The translations under genes and the position numbers were made by a program. Below the pieces are notes generated by a model. It saw only the letters and a program-made list of their open reading frames with translations. It was not told the origin of the DNA and searched no databases. Of a stretch of DNA of 64,000 nt, positions 8,461-16,881 are shown one piece after another; the first letter of the stretch is position 1; every line of letters starts with the position of its first letter. The DNA is from Hyphomicrobium sp. MC1 (lineage in GTDB: Bacteria > Pseudomonadota > Alphaproteobacteria > Rhizobiales > Hyphomicrobiaceae): the NCBI RefSeq assembly GCF_000253295.1, contig NC_015717.1, forward strand, positions 1,550,001 through 1,614,000, given 5' to 3'.

Positions 8461-9050
8461 TCACCTTTTGCCTGCTGTGTGATCGTCTTAGTGGTCGTGT
8501 TGCTCGCGCGAAAAATTCTTCCGTACACGCGAATGCTGCACCTCTGCCACAGTGCGTCCTGAAACGTCTTACAGCGCCCGCTCGCTCGAGATGCGCGATT
8601 TCGTCCTGCTGTGGATGAGCATTGGAGATCTTCGTTTTCGCCGTTTGGATCAGCACCATCGAAGACGCGGAAAATCAAGTGCCGATGAACGAATCACTTG
8701 GAGGTGATTCGGAGCGCGCGGCGCTATCCACGCATGTGGAGGAAAGTTTGCCGGAGATCGACGCGTGATCGAACCTGGGGAAGAATCAGGATGCTTTTTA
8801 ATGACGTTTTATCATGCTCTTAGGCGAGTAAACAGGATGTGGATTCAAGCATCACAACCGACGGTCAAGGGGGATGCGCCAAAATATTGCCCCTAGTTCC
8901 AGCCAGAGCCGGTGTTATGGTTTCCCACGTTTCGCGGTGGTGTTCGGTGTTTCGTTTCTGAAGAGGGCTCTTCCAGAAGCGAGATGTTCGGCGGCACGGC
9001 GCAACGAAAGAGTTATCGTTTGACGCACAGTATATGCGGGGTAAGCAAGT
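8461..9050. other. 590-bp intergenic region with long leader of the cold-shock gene
   Basis: I see no convincing gene here. It holds the upstream region of gloA and a long leader before the double cold-shock gene at 9051; csp-type genes often have long structured leaders. A perfect 8-bp hairpin (CGAATCAC / GTGATTCG, six-base loop) lies at 8690-8711. An AT-rich stretch that could carry a promoter lies near 8790-8825. Confidence 0.5.
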
Positions 9051-9650
9051 ATGGGGGATAATAAACGTCCCGGGCTTTCTGAATTTTTGGAAGTGGGCGG
9101 TATCAGCCCAGAAGCGCTCGACGACGCGGCAACCGAAGTTTTTGAAGTTGCCGGAATGATCAAGTGGTTCGACGCTTCCAAAGGCTACGGCTTTATTGTG
9201 CCGGACAATGGACTGCCCGATATCCTTCTTCACGTGACCTGCCTCCGGGCCGGAGGTTTCCAGACTGCCTACGAAGGCGCGCGCGTTCATTGCGAAGTTT
9301 TGCGCCGTCCGAAGGGCATGCAGGCTTTCCGCATTCTCAGCATGGATGAGAGTTCGGCGATCCATCCGTCGCAACTTCCTCAGCGCACGCATGTCATCGT
9401 GCAGCCGGAAAGCGATTGGTGCCGGGCATACGTCAAATGGTTCAACCGCGTTCGCGGTTTCGGCTTCTTGACGCGCGGCGAGGGCACGCCCGATATCTTC
9501 TGTCACATGGAAACGCTGCGCCGCTTCGGCTTCACTGAGCTGCGTCCGGGGCAGATCGTTCAGGTTCGTTGGGGTTACGGATCGAAGGGCTGCATGGCCG
9601 CGGAACTCAGGCCGGATGGCGTGCCGACGGGGCTGCCGTCTCGTAACTGA
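9051..9650 (+). CDS. Double cold-shock-domain protein (CspA family)
   Basis: The 199-residue protein carries two cold-shock domains. The first (about residues 35-100) has GMIKWFDASKGYGFIVPDNG and DILLHVTCL, matching RNP1 and RNP2. The second (about 120-190) has AYVKWFNRVRGFGFLTRGEG and DIFCHMETL. Single-domain Csps bind single-stranded RNA or DNA as chaperones; tandem-domain versions occur in alphaproteobacteria. The N-terminal 34 residues (DNKRPGLSEFLEVGGISPE) are acidic and unlike a CSD. It is followed closely by the DUF192 gene. Confidence 0.9.
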   Translation: MGDNKRPGLSEFLEVGGISPEALDDAATEVFEVAGMIKWFDASKGYGFIVPDNGLPDILLHVTCLRAGGFQTAYEGARVHCEVLRRPKGMQAFRILSMDESSAIHPSQLPQRTHVIVQPESDWCRAYVKWFNRVRGFGFLTRGEGTPDIFCHMETLRRFGFTELRPGQIVQVRWGYGSKGCMAAELRPDGVPTGLPSRN

Positions 9651-9660
9651 CGCGAGCAAA

Positions 9661-10182
9661 ATGGCGAATATGGTGCCGAGTTCAACGAAGGGGGCCGCGA
9701 TCAGCGTGGCCCTTTTTATTTTTCCGCCGCTGTTCGTGGCAGCGTGGCCGTGGATGAACGCGTTCGTCGATCTGGTGCCGCCCGCGCATGCGAAAATGCA
9801 GCAGGACACGTTGCGGATCGTCTCCGCCGGGGGCGCCGAGCACGCGTTTACGATCGAGGTCGCGACCACCGAGAAGGAAAAAGCTCTTGGCTTGATGTTC
9901 CGGACGGAGCTCAGCGACAACCAAGGGATGCTCTTCCCTTACACCGTCGAGCGCGGCCTTCAGATGTGGATGCACAACACGTACATCCCGCTCGATATGC
10001 TTTTCATTCGCGCCGATGGCACCATTACGCGCATCGAGGAACGCGCCGAGCCGCTGTCAGACCGAGTGATCTCGTCGGGGGCGCCGGTTCTGGCTGTGCT
10101 CGAAATTCCGGGCGGCGCGTCGGCGCGCCTTGGCATCAAGGCCGGCGACAAGGTGCGTTATCCAATTTTTTCGGGTTCGTGA
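9661..10182 (+). CDS. DUF192 domain-containing exported protein
   Basis: A 173-residue protein with an N-terminal hydrophobic segment (about residues 10-35), so probably exported or membrane-anchored. The DUF192 core follows: GLMFRTELSDNQGMLF, MWMHNTYIPLDMLF and AVLEIPGG are its signature motifs. The family has no firmly established biochemical role. I chose the ATG at 9661, after the csp stop, over the longer frame at 9616 that would overlap the cold-shock gene. The 10-bp gap suggests co-transcription with it. Confidence 0.85.
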   Translation: MANMVPSSTKGAAISVALFIFPPLFVAAWPWMNAFVDLVPPAHAKMQQDTLRIVSAGGAEHAFTIEVATTEKEKALGLMFRTELSDNQGMLFPYTVERGLQMWMHNTYIPLDMLFIRADGTITRIEERAEPLSDRVISSGAPVLAVLEIPGGASARLGIKAGDKVRYPIFSGS

Positions 10183-10264
10183 CGCCCGCGGCTATTAGGG
10201 ATGGTGTGTCCGACCAGCGGCGACTTGACCTTAACGAGCGAAAGCGGCAGATGAGAGCGCAAGT

Positions 10265-10341
10265 CGGGGCGTAGCTCAGCCTGGTAGAGCATCTGCTTTG
10301 GGAGCAGAGGGTCGCGTGTTCGAATCATGTCGCCCCGACCA
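10265..10341 (+). tRNA. tRNA-Pro (anticodon UGG)
   Basis: A complete cloverleaf can be drawn. The acceptor is CGGGGCG/CGCCCCG. The anticodon stem TCTGC/GCAGA encloses the loop TTTGGGA (anticodon TGG). A GTTCGAATC T-loop is present, the discriminator is A and CCA is encoded. It is 77 nt. Its 3' half is duplicated imperfectly 1,780 bp downstream, so it looks like an integration target. Confidence 0.97.
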
Positions 10342-10342
10342 A
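10296..10342 (+). repeat. Putative attL: 3' half of tRNA-Pro
   Basis: The 47 bases from the anticodon loop to just past CCA match 12076-12122 at 43 of 47 positions. This is the copy that forms the intact tRNA gene. Confidence 0.6.
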
Positions 10343-11077
10343 TATTTTCTGTAGGTTCGCCGAAAGCGCATTTTCATTCTGACTTTCCGGCAGCGGCGCC
10401 GTTCTGGCTTTCGGCCTCGGAACGTTCATCATTACTTCCACTTTCGACCCAAGCGCGCCGCTTGCGAGCGGCCATCGTGCGCTGGGTTTCCGTGCGCTTG
10501 TACAGTCGCGCCGCTTCGGGCGAAGTGGCTCGCAGGACGTTCTCCGGGCGCTGGTGCCATTCGAAACAGACGAGGGGTACAGCCGCCAGGTGACGCTCTC
10601 CGGCTGCCACGAGAGTCTCGTGTAGGGCATATCATTGCGCGTCGCAGGACGCGTGCTGCCCTTCCCGTGGTCCATTTCTACTCCGACGGGAACAACTGCA
10701 GCGGCGATATCGACCGATATCGAAGTGCCCGCCGAGAACAGCGGTTCTCCTTAAACCGGCGTTAGGCTATGAAGAACGCTGTATACTTGAAAGGGGGGGA
10801 TCATGCCACGATGCGAGTGTCCAGCCACCGTTCAGGCCGAGATCAGCAGTTCATTAGCGTTTGCGTATATCTGCGATCTTGTCGGCTATGAAAGTCGCGT
10901 CGATCCTCCGACCACGACGTCAAATAAGCCCCTAAGGCTCCCATCACCCCCGCTCCCGAAATGGCGTGACGTTACGATCTCTCTCGATGGCTGGTTGGCG
11001 ATGGGGAACGCGGCCAAACAAAGCAGCATTTCAGAACCGCATTGCGCCCAAAACCTACCGTTCGCGGATGCTGAATA
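10342..11077. other. Gene-poor left part of the tRNA-Pro island
   Basis: This 736-base stretch lies between tRNA-Pro and the first clear island gene. It holds only short overlapping reading frames on both strands, none with a recognisable domain or a convincing ribosome-binding site. No integrase or integrase remnant was recognised. It may be decayed mobile DNA. Confidence 0.5.
10374..10610 (-). CDS. Possible small hypothetical protein
   Basis: A 78-residue frame with a charged, helix-prone middle (SPEAARLYKRTETQRTMAAR) that reads more like protein than the overlapping frames. No family is recognised. It lies directly beyond tRNA-Pro within the island remnant. It could be a fragment of a decayed gene, and the overlapping 116-residue frame on the same strand is a competing reading. 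Confidence 0.2.
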   Translation of the reverse strand: MAAGERHLAAVPLVCFEWHQRPENVLRATSPEAARLYKRTETQRTMAARKRRAWVESGSNDERSEAESQNGAAAGKSE

Positions 11078-12055
11078 ATGAACGACCATCTATTCTACCT
11101 TTTTACGTCCGTCCCGCCGCACTTAGTCGGGGATCAACTTGAAGAACAGCGCCGCATTATCGCTTCGTGGACAGCTGCAGGCTTTTCGCCGGTATCCGTC
11201 AATGGGCCATCGGAGATTGAACGGGTTCTTGCCTACGGATTTGATCTCGATATCGAGCCATGCAGCAGCGAGGGCAAGCCGCTTGTCGGCGATATTCTCG
11301 ACGCCGTTCGTAAGCGATCGTGCCCGCGCGCGGGGATCATTAATTCCGATTGCGCTATTCTTCCCTATCCGAATTTAGCGGCGGTTCTGGCAGACGAATT
11401 GGAAGGCGGTCTGCTCTACGCCGAGCGCATTGATGTCGGCGGCGACGACCCTCCGTCTATCGGTAATTGTTACGGGTTTGATGCCTTCTTTTTTGATACT
11501 GCGCTGAGCCGCGGTATTGTTGATGGTCATTTCCAGCTCGGCGAAACATGGTGGGACTACTGGTTTCCGACACAGATGGCGGCTCGTGGCGCGACATTGG
11601 GGAATATTGATGTACCCCTCATCACGCACCGGAGACACACATCCAGATGGAGCCGTGAACTCTGGCGATTCAATGCGATGCGCCATTGGAGTGAGATGAA
11701 GCTAGCGATTGAGGCTAAACAGTTGCCTTCTTTTTCGACGGTCATTTGTGACGAAGAGGAAGGATACTTAACTCGTCTTGCGCCAGCTACGTTCTGCTGG
11801 CTGCAGTCTCAGAAATGGCCGCGCCCACTTTCATTTTTACCGCCGGAGTTAATCGGCCTCGAAAACATTCTGCGTGCAGGTCATTATGCCATGCACATTC
11901 GCTTGCCGGAAATCCCGGAGACGCGGCCCGCGATCGTTGCCCCTGAAGCACCCAAGAGGCCGAAGAGCATGTTGAGTCGCGCCAACCGCGCCCGGCTGCA
12001 TTTCCAGCGCCGATTGTTCCGGCGAGAGGCGGCTAGCAGTCAGAATGCACGTTGA
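11078..12055 (+). CDS. Hypothetical protein, possibly glycosyltransferase-like
   Basis: A 325-residue soluble protein. The N-terminal FYLFTSVPPHL segment, the GIINSDCAIL stretch (about residue 88), the GFDAFFFDTAL segment and the LGETWWDYWFP motif recall nucleotide-sugar-dependent transferase-like proteins, with a possible Asp near the donor site. I cannot assign a named family. The C terminus is basic (KSMLSRANRARLHFQRR). It is the only clear gene between the two tRNA-Pro repeats. It appears less GC-rich than its neighbours, which fits horizontal acquisition. Confidence 0.65.
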   Translation: MNDHLFYLFTSVPPHLVGDQLEEQRRIIASWTAAGFSPVSVNGPSEIERVLAYGFDLDIEPCSSEGKPLVGDILDAVRKRSCPRAGIINSDCAILPYPNLAAVLADELEGGLLYAERIDVGGDDPPSIGNCYGFDAFFFDTALSRGIVDGHFQLGETWWDYWFPTQMAARGATLGNIDVPLITHRRHTSRWSRELWRFNAMRHWSEMKLAIEAKQLPSFSTVICDEEEGYLTRLAPATFCWLQSQKWPRPLSFLPPELIGLENILRAGHYAMHIRLPEIPETRPAIVAPEAPKRPKSMLSRANRARLHFQRRLFRREAASSQNAR

Positions 12056-12075
12056 TTTTTCACATTTCCTGCGTA

Positions 12076-12122
12076 CTTTGGCAGCAGCGGGTCGCGTGTT
12101 CAAGTCATGTCGCCCCGACCAA
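12076..12122 (+). repeat. Putative attR: partial copy of the tRNA-Pro 3' end
   Basis: This stretch copies tRNA-Pro positions 10296-10342 with four mismatches, including two in the T-loop region (CAAGTC against CGAATC). It keeps the acceptor 3' arm and CCA but lacks the 5' half, so it is not a functional tRNA. It marks the right edge of a 1.8-kb insertion. Confidence 0.7.
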
Positions 12123-12169
12123 ATTGCGATCGTTCTTCGTTTGGACTTTCTCGTCATTGCGGAGCCACT

Positions 12170-12475
12170 ATGACGGCACGGATCTTCAAACCTGCGAAAA
12201 CCGCCATGCAGTCCGGCGAGGCGCGGACGAAGGAGTGGGTGCTCGAATTCGAGCCGGCCAGCGCGCGCGACATTGATCCGTTGATGGGCTGGGTGAGTTC
12301 GCGAGACATGCAAGCCCAGGTTCGGCTCGAGTTCGATACCAAGGAAGAGGCCATTGCCTACGCGACGCGCGTGGGCCTCGCCTACACGCTCAGCGAACCA
12401 AAGCCGCGCAAGCCGATCAAGAAATCGTACGCGGATAATTTCAAGTTCGGGCGGACGACCAACTGGACGCACTGA
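12170..12475 (+). CDS. NDUFS4-like (ETC complex I 18-kDa type) protein
   Basis: A 101-residue protein matching the ETC complex I subunit family: ARIFKPAKTAMQSG at the N terminus, GWVSSRDMQAQVRL in the middle, FDTKEEAIAYATRVGLAY, and the terminal NFKFGRTTNWTH. In alphaproteobacteria this accessory subunit belongs to NADH:quinone oxidoreductase although it is encoded away from the nuo operon. The ATG at 12170 follows GGAG by five bases. An upstream in-frame ATG lies inside the tRNA-Pro copy and is unlikely to be the start. Confidence 0.9.
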   Translation: MTARIFKPAKTAMQSGEARTKEWVLEFEPASARDIDPLMGWVSSRDMQAQVRLEFDTKEEAIAYATRVGLAYTLSEPKPRKPIKKSYADNFKFGRTTNWTH

Positions 12476-12680
12476 TGAGTTGGTGGCGAGCGACGCGCGT
12501 TTCGCGAGCCGGTCACTCGCCGCGGGCTTGCTTTGTGACTGCGTACGCCATTGGGCGGAGTAGGCGACACCGTTTCGCGGATCCGGCCGCTCACGCAATC
12601 TCGATGGCGCATTTCGCCTATCTCTCAAAACGTCGAACCTCTCTCGCGCGGCGGCACGGTCGCTCGGTGGCGCTACACTG

Positions 12681-13343
12681 ATGCCGTCGCCCTGGCGCAA
12701 TCGCCTGATCTGGGGCGCGATGATCCTTCTTCTTGTCGTGCTTGCATTCAAGACGCGGGATCACTTCGAGATCTATTTCGCGGGCGTCGGCAAACTTGAT
12801 ATCCGGCCCGTTCCAGGCGACGACACGCTCTATCTAAGCTGGCGCGGAAAGATCGATGCTCCGATGGCGTCACGCATTGCGGAGGCATTCGAGCGCCATA
12901 AGGGCGAGGCGCATAAGATCATCTTGTCGCTTTCATCGCCGGGCGGGTCGCTCGATCAGGGCGCGGACGTCGCGCGGCTGCTGGGCAGGATCCGACAGAC
13001 GCATTCGCTTGTCACGCTTGTGGAAACCGGCGGCATCTGCGCGTCGATGTGTGTGCCGATCTATCTGCAAGGGCAGTTGCGTCTCGCGGCGCCGGGCGCG
13101 GAGTTCATGTTCCACGAAGTGGCGTTTCGCGATTTCTTTTCCAAGAAAAGGGATAGTAGCGTGCCGGAAAAGGCGATCGGCTCCGAGACCGATCGCTTCT
13201 TCGAGAAATACTTCGAAGCTGCTGGTGTGCCGCAATCGTGGATCAATAGCGTGCGCGCGCAAATGACCGGCGGCCATGAGGTCTGGAAGACCGCTCGCGA
13301 GCTGGTCGACGAGCACGCGGACATCGTGCAGCAACTCATCTGA
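12681..13343 (+). CDS. Membrane-anchored ClpP/SppA-like serine protease
   Basis: A 220-residue protein with one N-terminal transmembrane segment (residues 9-23) followed by a crotonase-fold peptidase domain of the ClpP/SppA type. Visible motifs are SSPGGS (85-90), a candidate nucleophile Ser122 in CASMC, and His145 in FMFHEV. The anchor places the catalytic domain in the periplasm by the positive-inside rule. The family (COG3904-like) is poorly characterised. It converges on the MFS gene across a short hairpin. Confidence 0.75.
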   Translation: MPSPWRNRLIWGAMILLLVVLAFKTRDHFEIYFAGVGKLDIRPVPGDDTLYLSWRGKIDAPMASRIAEAFERHKGEAHKIILSLSSPGGSLDQGADVARLLGRIRQTHSLVTLVETGGICASMCVPIYLQGQLRLAAPGAEFMFHEVAFRDFFSKKRDSSVPEKAIGSETDRFFEKYFEAAGVPQSWINSVRAQMTGGHEVWKTARELVDEHADIVQQLI

Positions 13344-13382
13344 GGCACGGCTAAGCGTCGCGCCTGAGCAACCCTTTGGCCG

Positions 13383-13399
13383 GGGCCTGCCGGAGGCCC
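13383..13399. terminator. Hairpin between convergent genes
   Basis: GGGCCT and AGGCCC form a perfect 6-bp stem with a five-base loop between the stops of the ClpP-like gene (13343) and the MFS gene (13433). The T-run is weak, so it may be a shared factor-assisted terminator. Confidence 0.4.
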
Positions 13400-13432
13400 G
13401 CAAGCGAGCCCCCGACAGGGAAATTATTTTTC

Positions 13433-15079
13433 CTAGCGGAACAGCACGGTGGCTTTGCCAAGCGTATTCCAGACGCCCCAGAAGAATGGAATCGCGACCG
13501 CGATCCACGCTACGATGGCGCCTGGGCTCACACCGCCGAAGCCGATGCCGTGCGAACCTGTGCTGACGTTTGCCGTCGACTTCGCTGCCTGGAGCTTCGC
13601 TACTTCTGCGTCGCTCATCATCCATTTGTCGGCGACCGGGCGAATGAGCGCGTTGGCGATGAAGCCGATGAGCAGGAAACCCGCAAGGATATACATCGTG
13701 CGATCGTAGACGAGGGCGCGCGGTACACCTGCCGAGATCTGCGCGTCACGAAGATAGCCGATCACCAGTGGGCCAAGGACGCCCGCCGTCGACCACGCCG
13801 TCAATAGTCGTCCGTGGATGGCGCCGACGAATTGCGTGCCGAAGATGTCGGCGAGATATGCAGGCACCGTTGCGAAGCCGCCGCCATACATCGTCAGGAT
13901 CACGCAGAACGCCGCGACGAACAGCGCGATCGAGCCGGCATGTGCGAGCGTAGGCGCCAATGCATAGAGTGCCATGCCGAGGACGAAAAAGCAGAAGTAC
14001 GTCGTCTTCCGGCCGATGATGTCGGAGAGCGACGCCCACAGGAAACGGCCGCCGCTGTTGAACAGCGATAGCAAGCTGACGAAGCCGCCTGCAATTCCTG
14101 CGATGATCGTGGCTTGCGCCGGCGTCAAATCCTTGAAGGAGACGTCATTAAGGCCGATCAGCTTGCCGGCGAAGATCTCCTGCAGCATCGGTGAGGCCAT
14201 CGCCAGGACGCCGATGCCCGCCGAGACGTTCATGCAGAGCACGATCCAGATCAGCCAGAACTGAGGGGTCTTGTGGGCATTATCGAGGTGGACATGGCCG
14301 TGCGTGATCAGGGCTTTGGTTTGGCTGCTTGGCGGGGTCCAGCCGTCGGGCTTCCAGCCATCCGGCGGCACGCGGTAGCCAAAGGCGCCGCATAACATTG
14401 CGATGAGGTAGATGACACCGATCACGGCCATCGACTCTTGAACGCCGACGGATTCAGCGGTCTTGAAATGGTTCATCAACAGGATGGCAATCGGCGAGCC
14501 GATCATCGCGCCGCCGCCGAAGCCCATGATGGCCATGCCGGTCGCCATGCCGCGGCGATCGGGGAACCATTTGATCAGCGTGGACACCGGCGAGATATAG
14601 CCGAGACCGAGGCCGATGCCGCCGATCACGCCCAGGCCGAGCCAGAGAAGCCACAACTGGTGGAGGTGTACCGCCAGAGCCGAAATCAGGAAGCCGCCGC
14701 CCCAGCATAATGCTGCGACGAGTCCGGCCTTGCGTGGCCCGGCGCGTTCCAGCCAGCCGCCGAACACCGCGGCGGATAATCCGAGAAACACGATGCCGAG
14801 TGTGAAGGTGACGAGGAGGTCGCTGACGCGCCAGTCGCAGGTTGTCGTGATAAGGGCCTGGGCCAGCGTCATGTCTGGACATGTCACCGGCTTTGTGATG
14901 CCGAGCGCTTGCGACAGCGGGAGCCAGAACACGCTTAGGCCATAACTCATGCCGATGCAGAGATGGATGGCGAGCGCTGCAGGAGGTACCAGCCAGCGGT
15001 TAAAACCCGCCTTGGCGATGATTCTTTCTCTATCGAGCAATCCCGGAGCGTACGGGTCTGCGGAACTGGCCACTGTCAT
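13433..15079 (-). CDS. OFA-family MFS transporter (oxalate/formate antiporter type)
   Basis: A 548-residue, 12-TM major facilitator. The N-terminal HLCIGMSYGLSVFWLP segment, the GLGYISPVSTLIKWFPDRRG loop and GGGAMIGSP are characteristic of the OFA subfamily (YhjX/OxlT-like). Members carry small carboxylates such as oxalate, formate or pyruvate; the substrate here cannot be read from sequence. About 50 extra residues lie in the C-terminal region (AKLQAAKSTANVSTGSHG). It is monocistronic, with convergent and divergent neighbours. Confidence 0.88.
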   Translation of the reverse strand: MTVASSADPYAPGLLDRERIIAKAGFNRWLVPPAALAIHLCIGMSYGLSVFWLPLSQALGITKPVTCPDMTLAQALITTTCDWRVSDLLVTFTLGIVFLGLSAAVFGGWLERAGPRKAGLVAALCWGGGFLISALAVHLHQLWLLWLGLGVIGGIGLGLGYISPVSTLIKWFPDRRGMATGMAIMGFGGGAMIGSPIAILLMNHFKTAESVGVQESMAVIGVIYLIAMLCGAFGYRVPPDGWKPDGWTPPSSQTKALITHGHVHLDNAHKTPQFWLIWIVLCMNVSAGIGVLAMASPMLQEIFAGKLIGLNDVSFKDLTPAQATIIAGIAGGFVSLLSLFNSGGRFLWASLSDIIGRKTTYFCFFVLGMALYALAPTLAHAGSIALFVAAFCVILTMYGGGFATVPAYLADIFGTQFVGAIHGRLLTAWSTAGVLGPLVIGYLRDAQISAGVPRALVYDRTMYILAGFLLIGFIANALIRPVADKWMMSDAEVAKLQAAKSTANVSTGSHGIGFGGVSPGAIVAWIAVAIPFFWGVWNTLGKATVLFR

Positions 15080-15334
15080 GCGTTTATTCCCCCAGGTTTA
15101 TTGGCTGCTTTGGTGCGACCGTTTTTCCGGCTTTTGTGCACCTCGGCTGCGACACAATCAACATTGCACCGCGACGAGCCCCGGAAATTCCATCCTAAAT
15201 CGTGCAGGGCACAATTGCCCGGAAGGGATCGCACGGGCGTGCGTCCCGGGAAATTCGACCTTCGCCACGTGCCGTCGCAAAGGCGTTTGCTCTTGAGAAA
15301 AAATTCGCTACAAAGCGCCTTCTTCGCGACTGCC

Positions 15335-15408
15335 GCGGGTGTAGCTCAATGGTAGAGCAGCAGCCTTCCAAGCTGAATACGTGGGTTCGATTCCCATCAC
15401 CCGCTCCA
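15335..15408 (+). tRNA. tRNA-Gly (anticodon UCC)
   Basis: The acceptor GCGGGTG/CACCCGC, D-arm GCTCAATGGTAGAGC, anticodon loop CTTCCAA (TCC), T-arm GTGGGTTCGATTCCCAT, discriminator T and encoded CCA make a complete 74-nt tRNA. Confidence 0.97.
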
Positions 15409-15442
15409 ACCGCTCTCCAGGAGTAGCTGCGAAGCGGCTCCG

Positions 15443-15835
15443 TTAGGCGTCCTGCTCGGAGATCTCGACGCGATCGGGATAGAACGCGACGTGATCCTGG
15501 ATGGCGCTAACGGCCTCGTAGGGCGCCTCATAGCTCCATACTGCATTCTCGGATGAACCGCCGGGAGCGGAGAGGCTGAAATACGAAGCGTCGCCTTTGT
15601 AGGGGCAATACGATGTGTGGGCGGACCTTTGCAGAAACTGCATATCGACATCCGTCCGAGGGATGTATTGGACGGCAGGGTAGCTCGCTTCCGTCAGGAC
15701 GATCGCGTTCGTGGTGTCAGCGACGACCTTTCCCGCGAACCTGACGAGGACGCGGCGCGGATTTTTCTCAAGCGTTATTGGGTGCTTGCTGTCGGGAATA
15801 AGCCGCGCACGGTCTTTCGTTTTGATTGCTGTCAT
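15443..15835 (-). CDS. DUF427 domain-containing protein
   Basis: A 130-residue protein of the DUF427 family. The VRFAGKVVADTTNAIVLTEA strand region and the TSYCPYKGDASYFSL motif are typical, and WSYEAPYEAV closes the domain. No enzymatic role is established. The ATG at 15835 is preceded by GGAGG. The upstream extension of the frame has no family similarity and was discarded. Confidence 0.88.
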   Translation of the reverse strand: MTAIKTKDRARLIPDSKHPITLEKNPRRVLVRFAGKVVADTTNAIVLTEASYPAVQYIPRTDVDMQFLQRSAHTSYCPYKGDASYFSLSAPGGSSENAVWSYEAPYEAVSAIQDHVAFYPDRVEISEQDA

Positions 15836-15897
15836 CGTTGCCTCCTTGGCATGACGTAATGAGCAGGGGGGAAAACGCAAGGGATCCTGCGGAGGTG

Positions 15898-16881
15898 TCA
15901 TAAGCTTCCGCTCGGCGGCGCCGTAATGGCTTCGCGGATATGAGCAAGCGGAGCCGTTTGCGAGAACATCACCGTGGTTCCTGATGGCGTTACGCCCAAA
16001 TCGTTCCAAAGCTTGGCAAGATCGGGTGCATAAGGTTTGTCACGCATCTTGGCGTAAAGCTCTTCCATGACCGGGTAGCCGGCTGTCTGGTCGGCGACTT
16101 TCAAGATGCGTTCGATGGGCCAGTCCTGATCGTGGGTACCGCCCGCGGCAAGGACTCCACGCATCGCCTGCTGCAACCCGACCTTGTTGTGGCTTCGCTC
16201 GCGATACGTGATGTCGGCGAGCAGGCAGAAGATGGCGCCGCCCCAATAGGTCCGACCCCAGGTGTGGGTGCGGTCGAGGCCTTCGTCCCCCTCCTGCGGC
16301 AATCCCTTCGGCATGTCCCGAACCATGTCGGCCCAGATCTTATCTGCTTTGAGATCTCCTGCCTGGACGCGGGCAATCGGCTCGACATAAACGGCCAGCC
16401 CTTCCGCGAGCCACAGGTGGTCCTGCGAGACGTCGGGTAAGGCGAGATGCACCATCTCGTGCACGGCTTTCCAATCGGCAACCAGATCGTCGTCGGTTGT
16501 AAAGTCACCGACGAGAAGCCGGATGGCAGGGCCGCGATAGCCGAACGCCTGCCCGCCTTCGACGCCTTCACCTTCAACGGGAACGATCAAGATCTTCGCG
16601 CTGGGTACGGGAAACTTCCCATAATAAGTGGTGACGGCCTTCGCCGAAGTCTTCAGCCATTTGAGAATTCGGTCGTGACTTAGGCGGAGGGGACCAGGTG
16701 CAAACGCGATCGTTTGCGTGGCTCCCCCGATATGCAACTTCGTGGCGTGGAGTTCGTCGAAGGCATCGTAGGGCATGCCGGTCCCCCGAAACGCCTGCGA
16801 TGAGACCGCTGCCGGTGCCGGTGACATCGGGAAGGGGATCAGAAGTCCCGCTCCGAACAGGATCCATTGCCATGTGCGCAC
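15898..16881 (-). CDS. Secreted zinc metallopeptidase-like protein (gluzincin)
   Basis: A 327-residue protein with a signal peptide (about residues 1-25, ending PAPAAVS). It has the zinc-binding HEMVH (His141, Glu142, His145), followed 15 residues later by Glu160 in WLAEGLAVY, the arrangement of the gluzincin clan. It is probably periplasmic or secreted. No specific peptidase family is recognised. Its stop lies 63 bases from the DUF427 start, so the two may share a transcript. Confidence 0.72.
   Translation of the reverse strand: MRTWQWILFGAGLLIPFPMSPAPAAVSSQAFRGTGMPYDAFDELHATKLHIGGATQTIAFAPGPLRLSHDRILKWLKTSAKAVTTYYGKFPVPSAKILIVPVEGEGVEGGQAFGYRGPAIRLLVGDFTTDDDLVADWKAVHEMVHLALPDVSQDHLWLAEGLAVYVEPIARVQAGDLKADKIWADMVRDMPKGLPQEGDEGLDRTHTWGRTYWGGAIFCLLADITYRERSHNKVGLQQAMRGVLAAGGTHDQDWPIERILKVADQTAGYPVMEELYAKMRDKPYAPDLAKLWNDLGVTPSGTTVMFSQTAPLAHIREAITAPPSGSL

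Noticed and set aside
10803..11089. Overlapping short frames on both strands inside the tRNA-Pro island
   Set aside because: No domain, no good ribosome-binding site, and equally open antisense frames; treated as decayed DNA.
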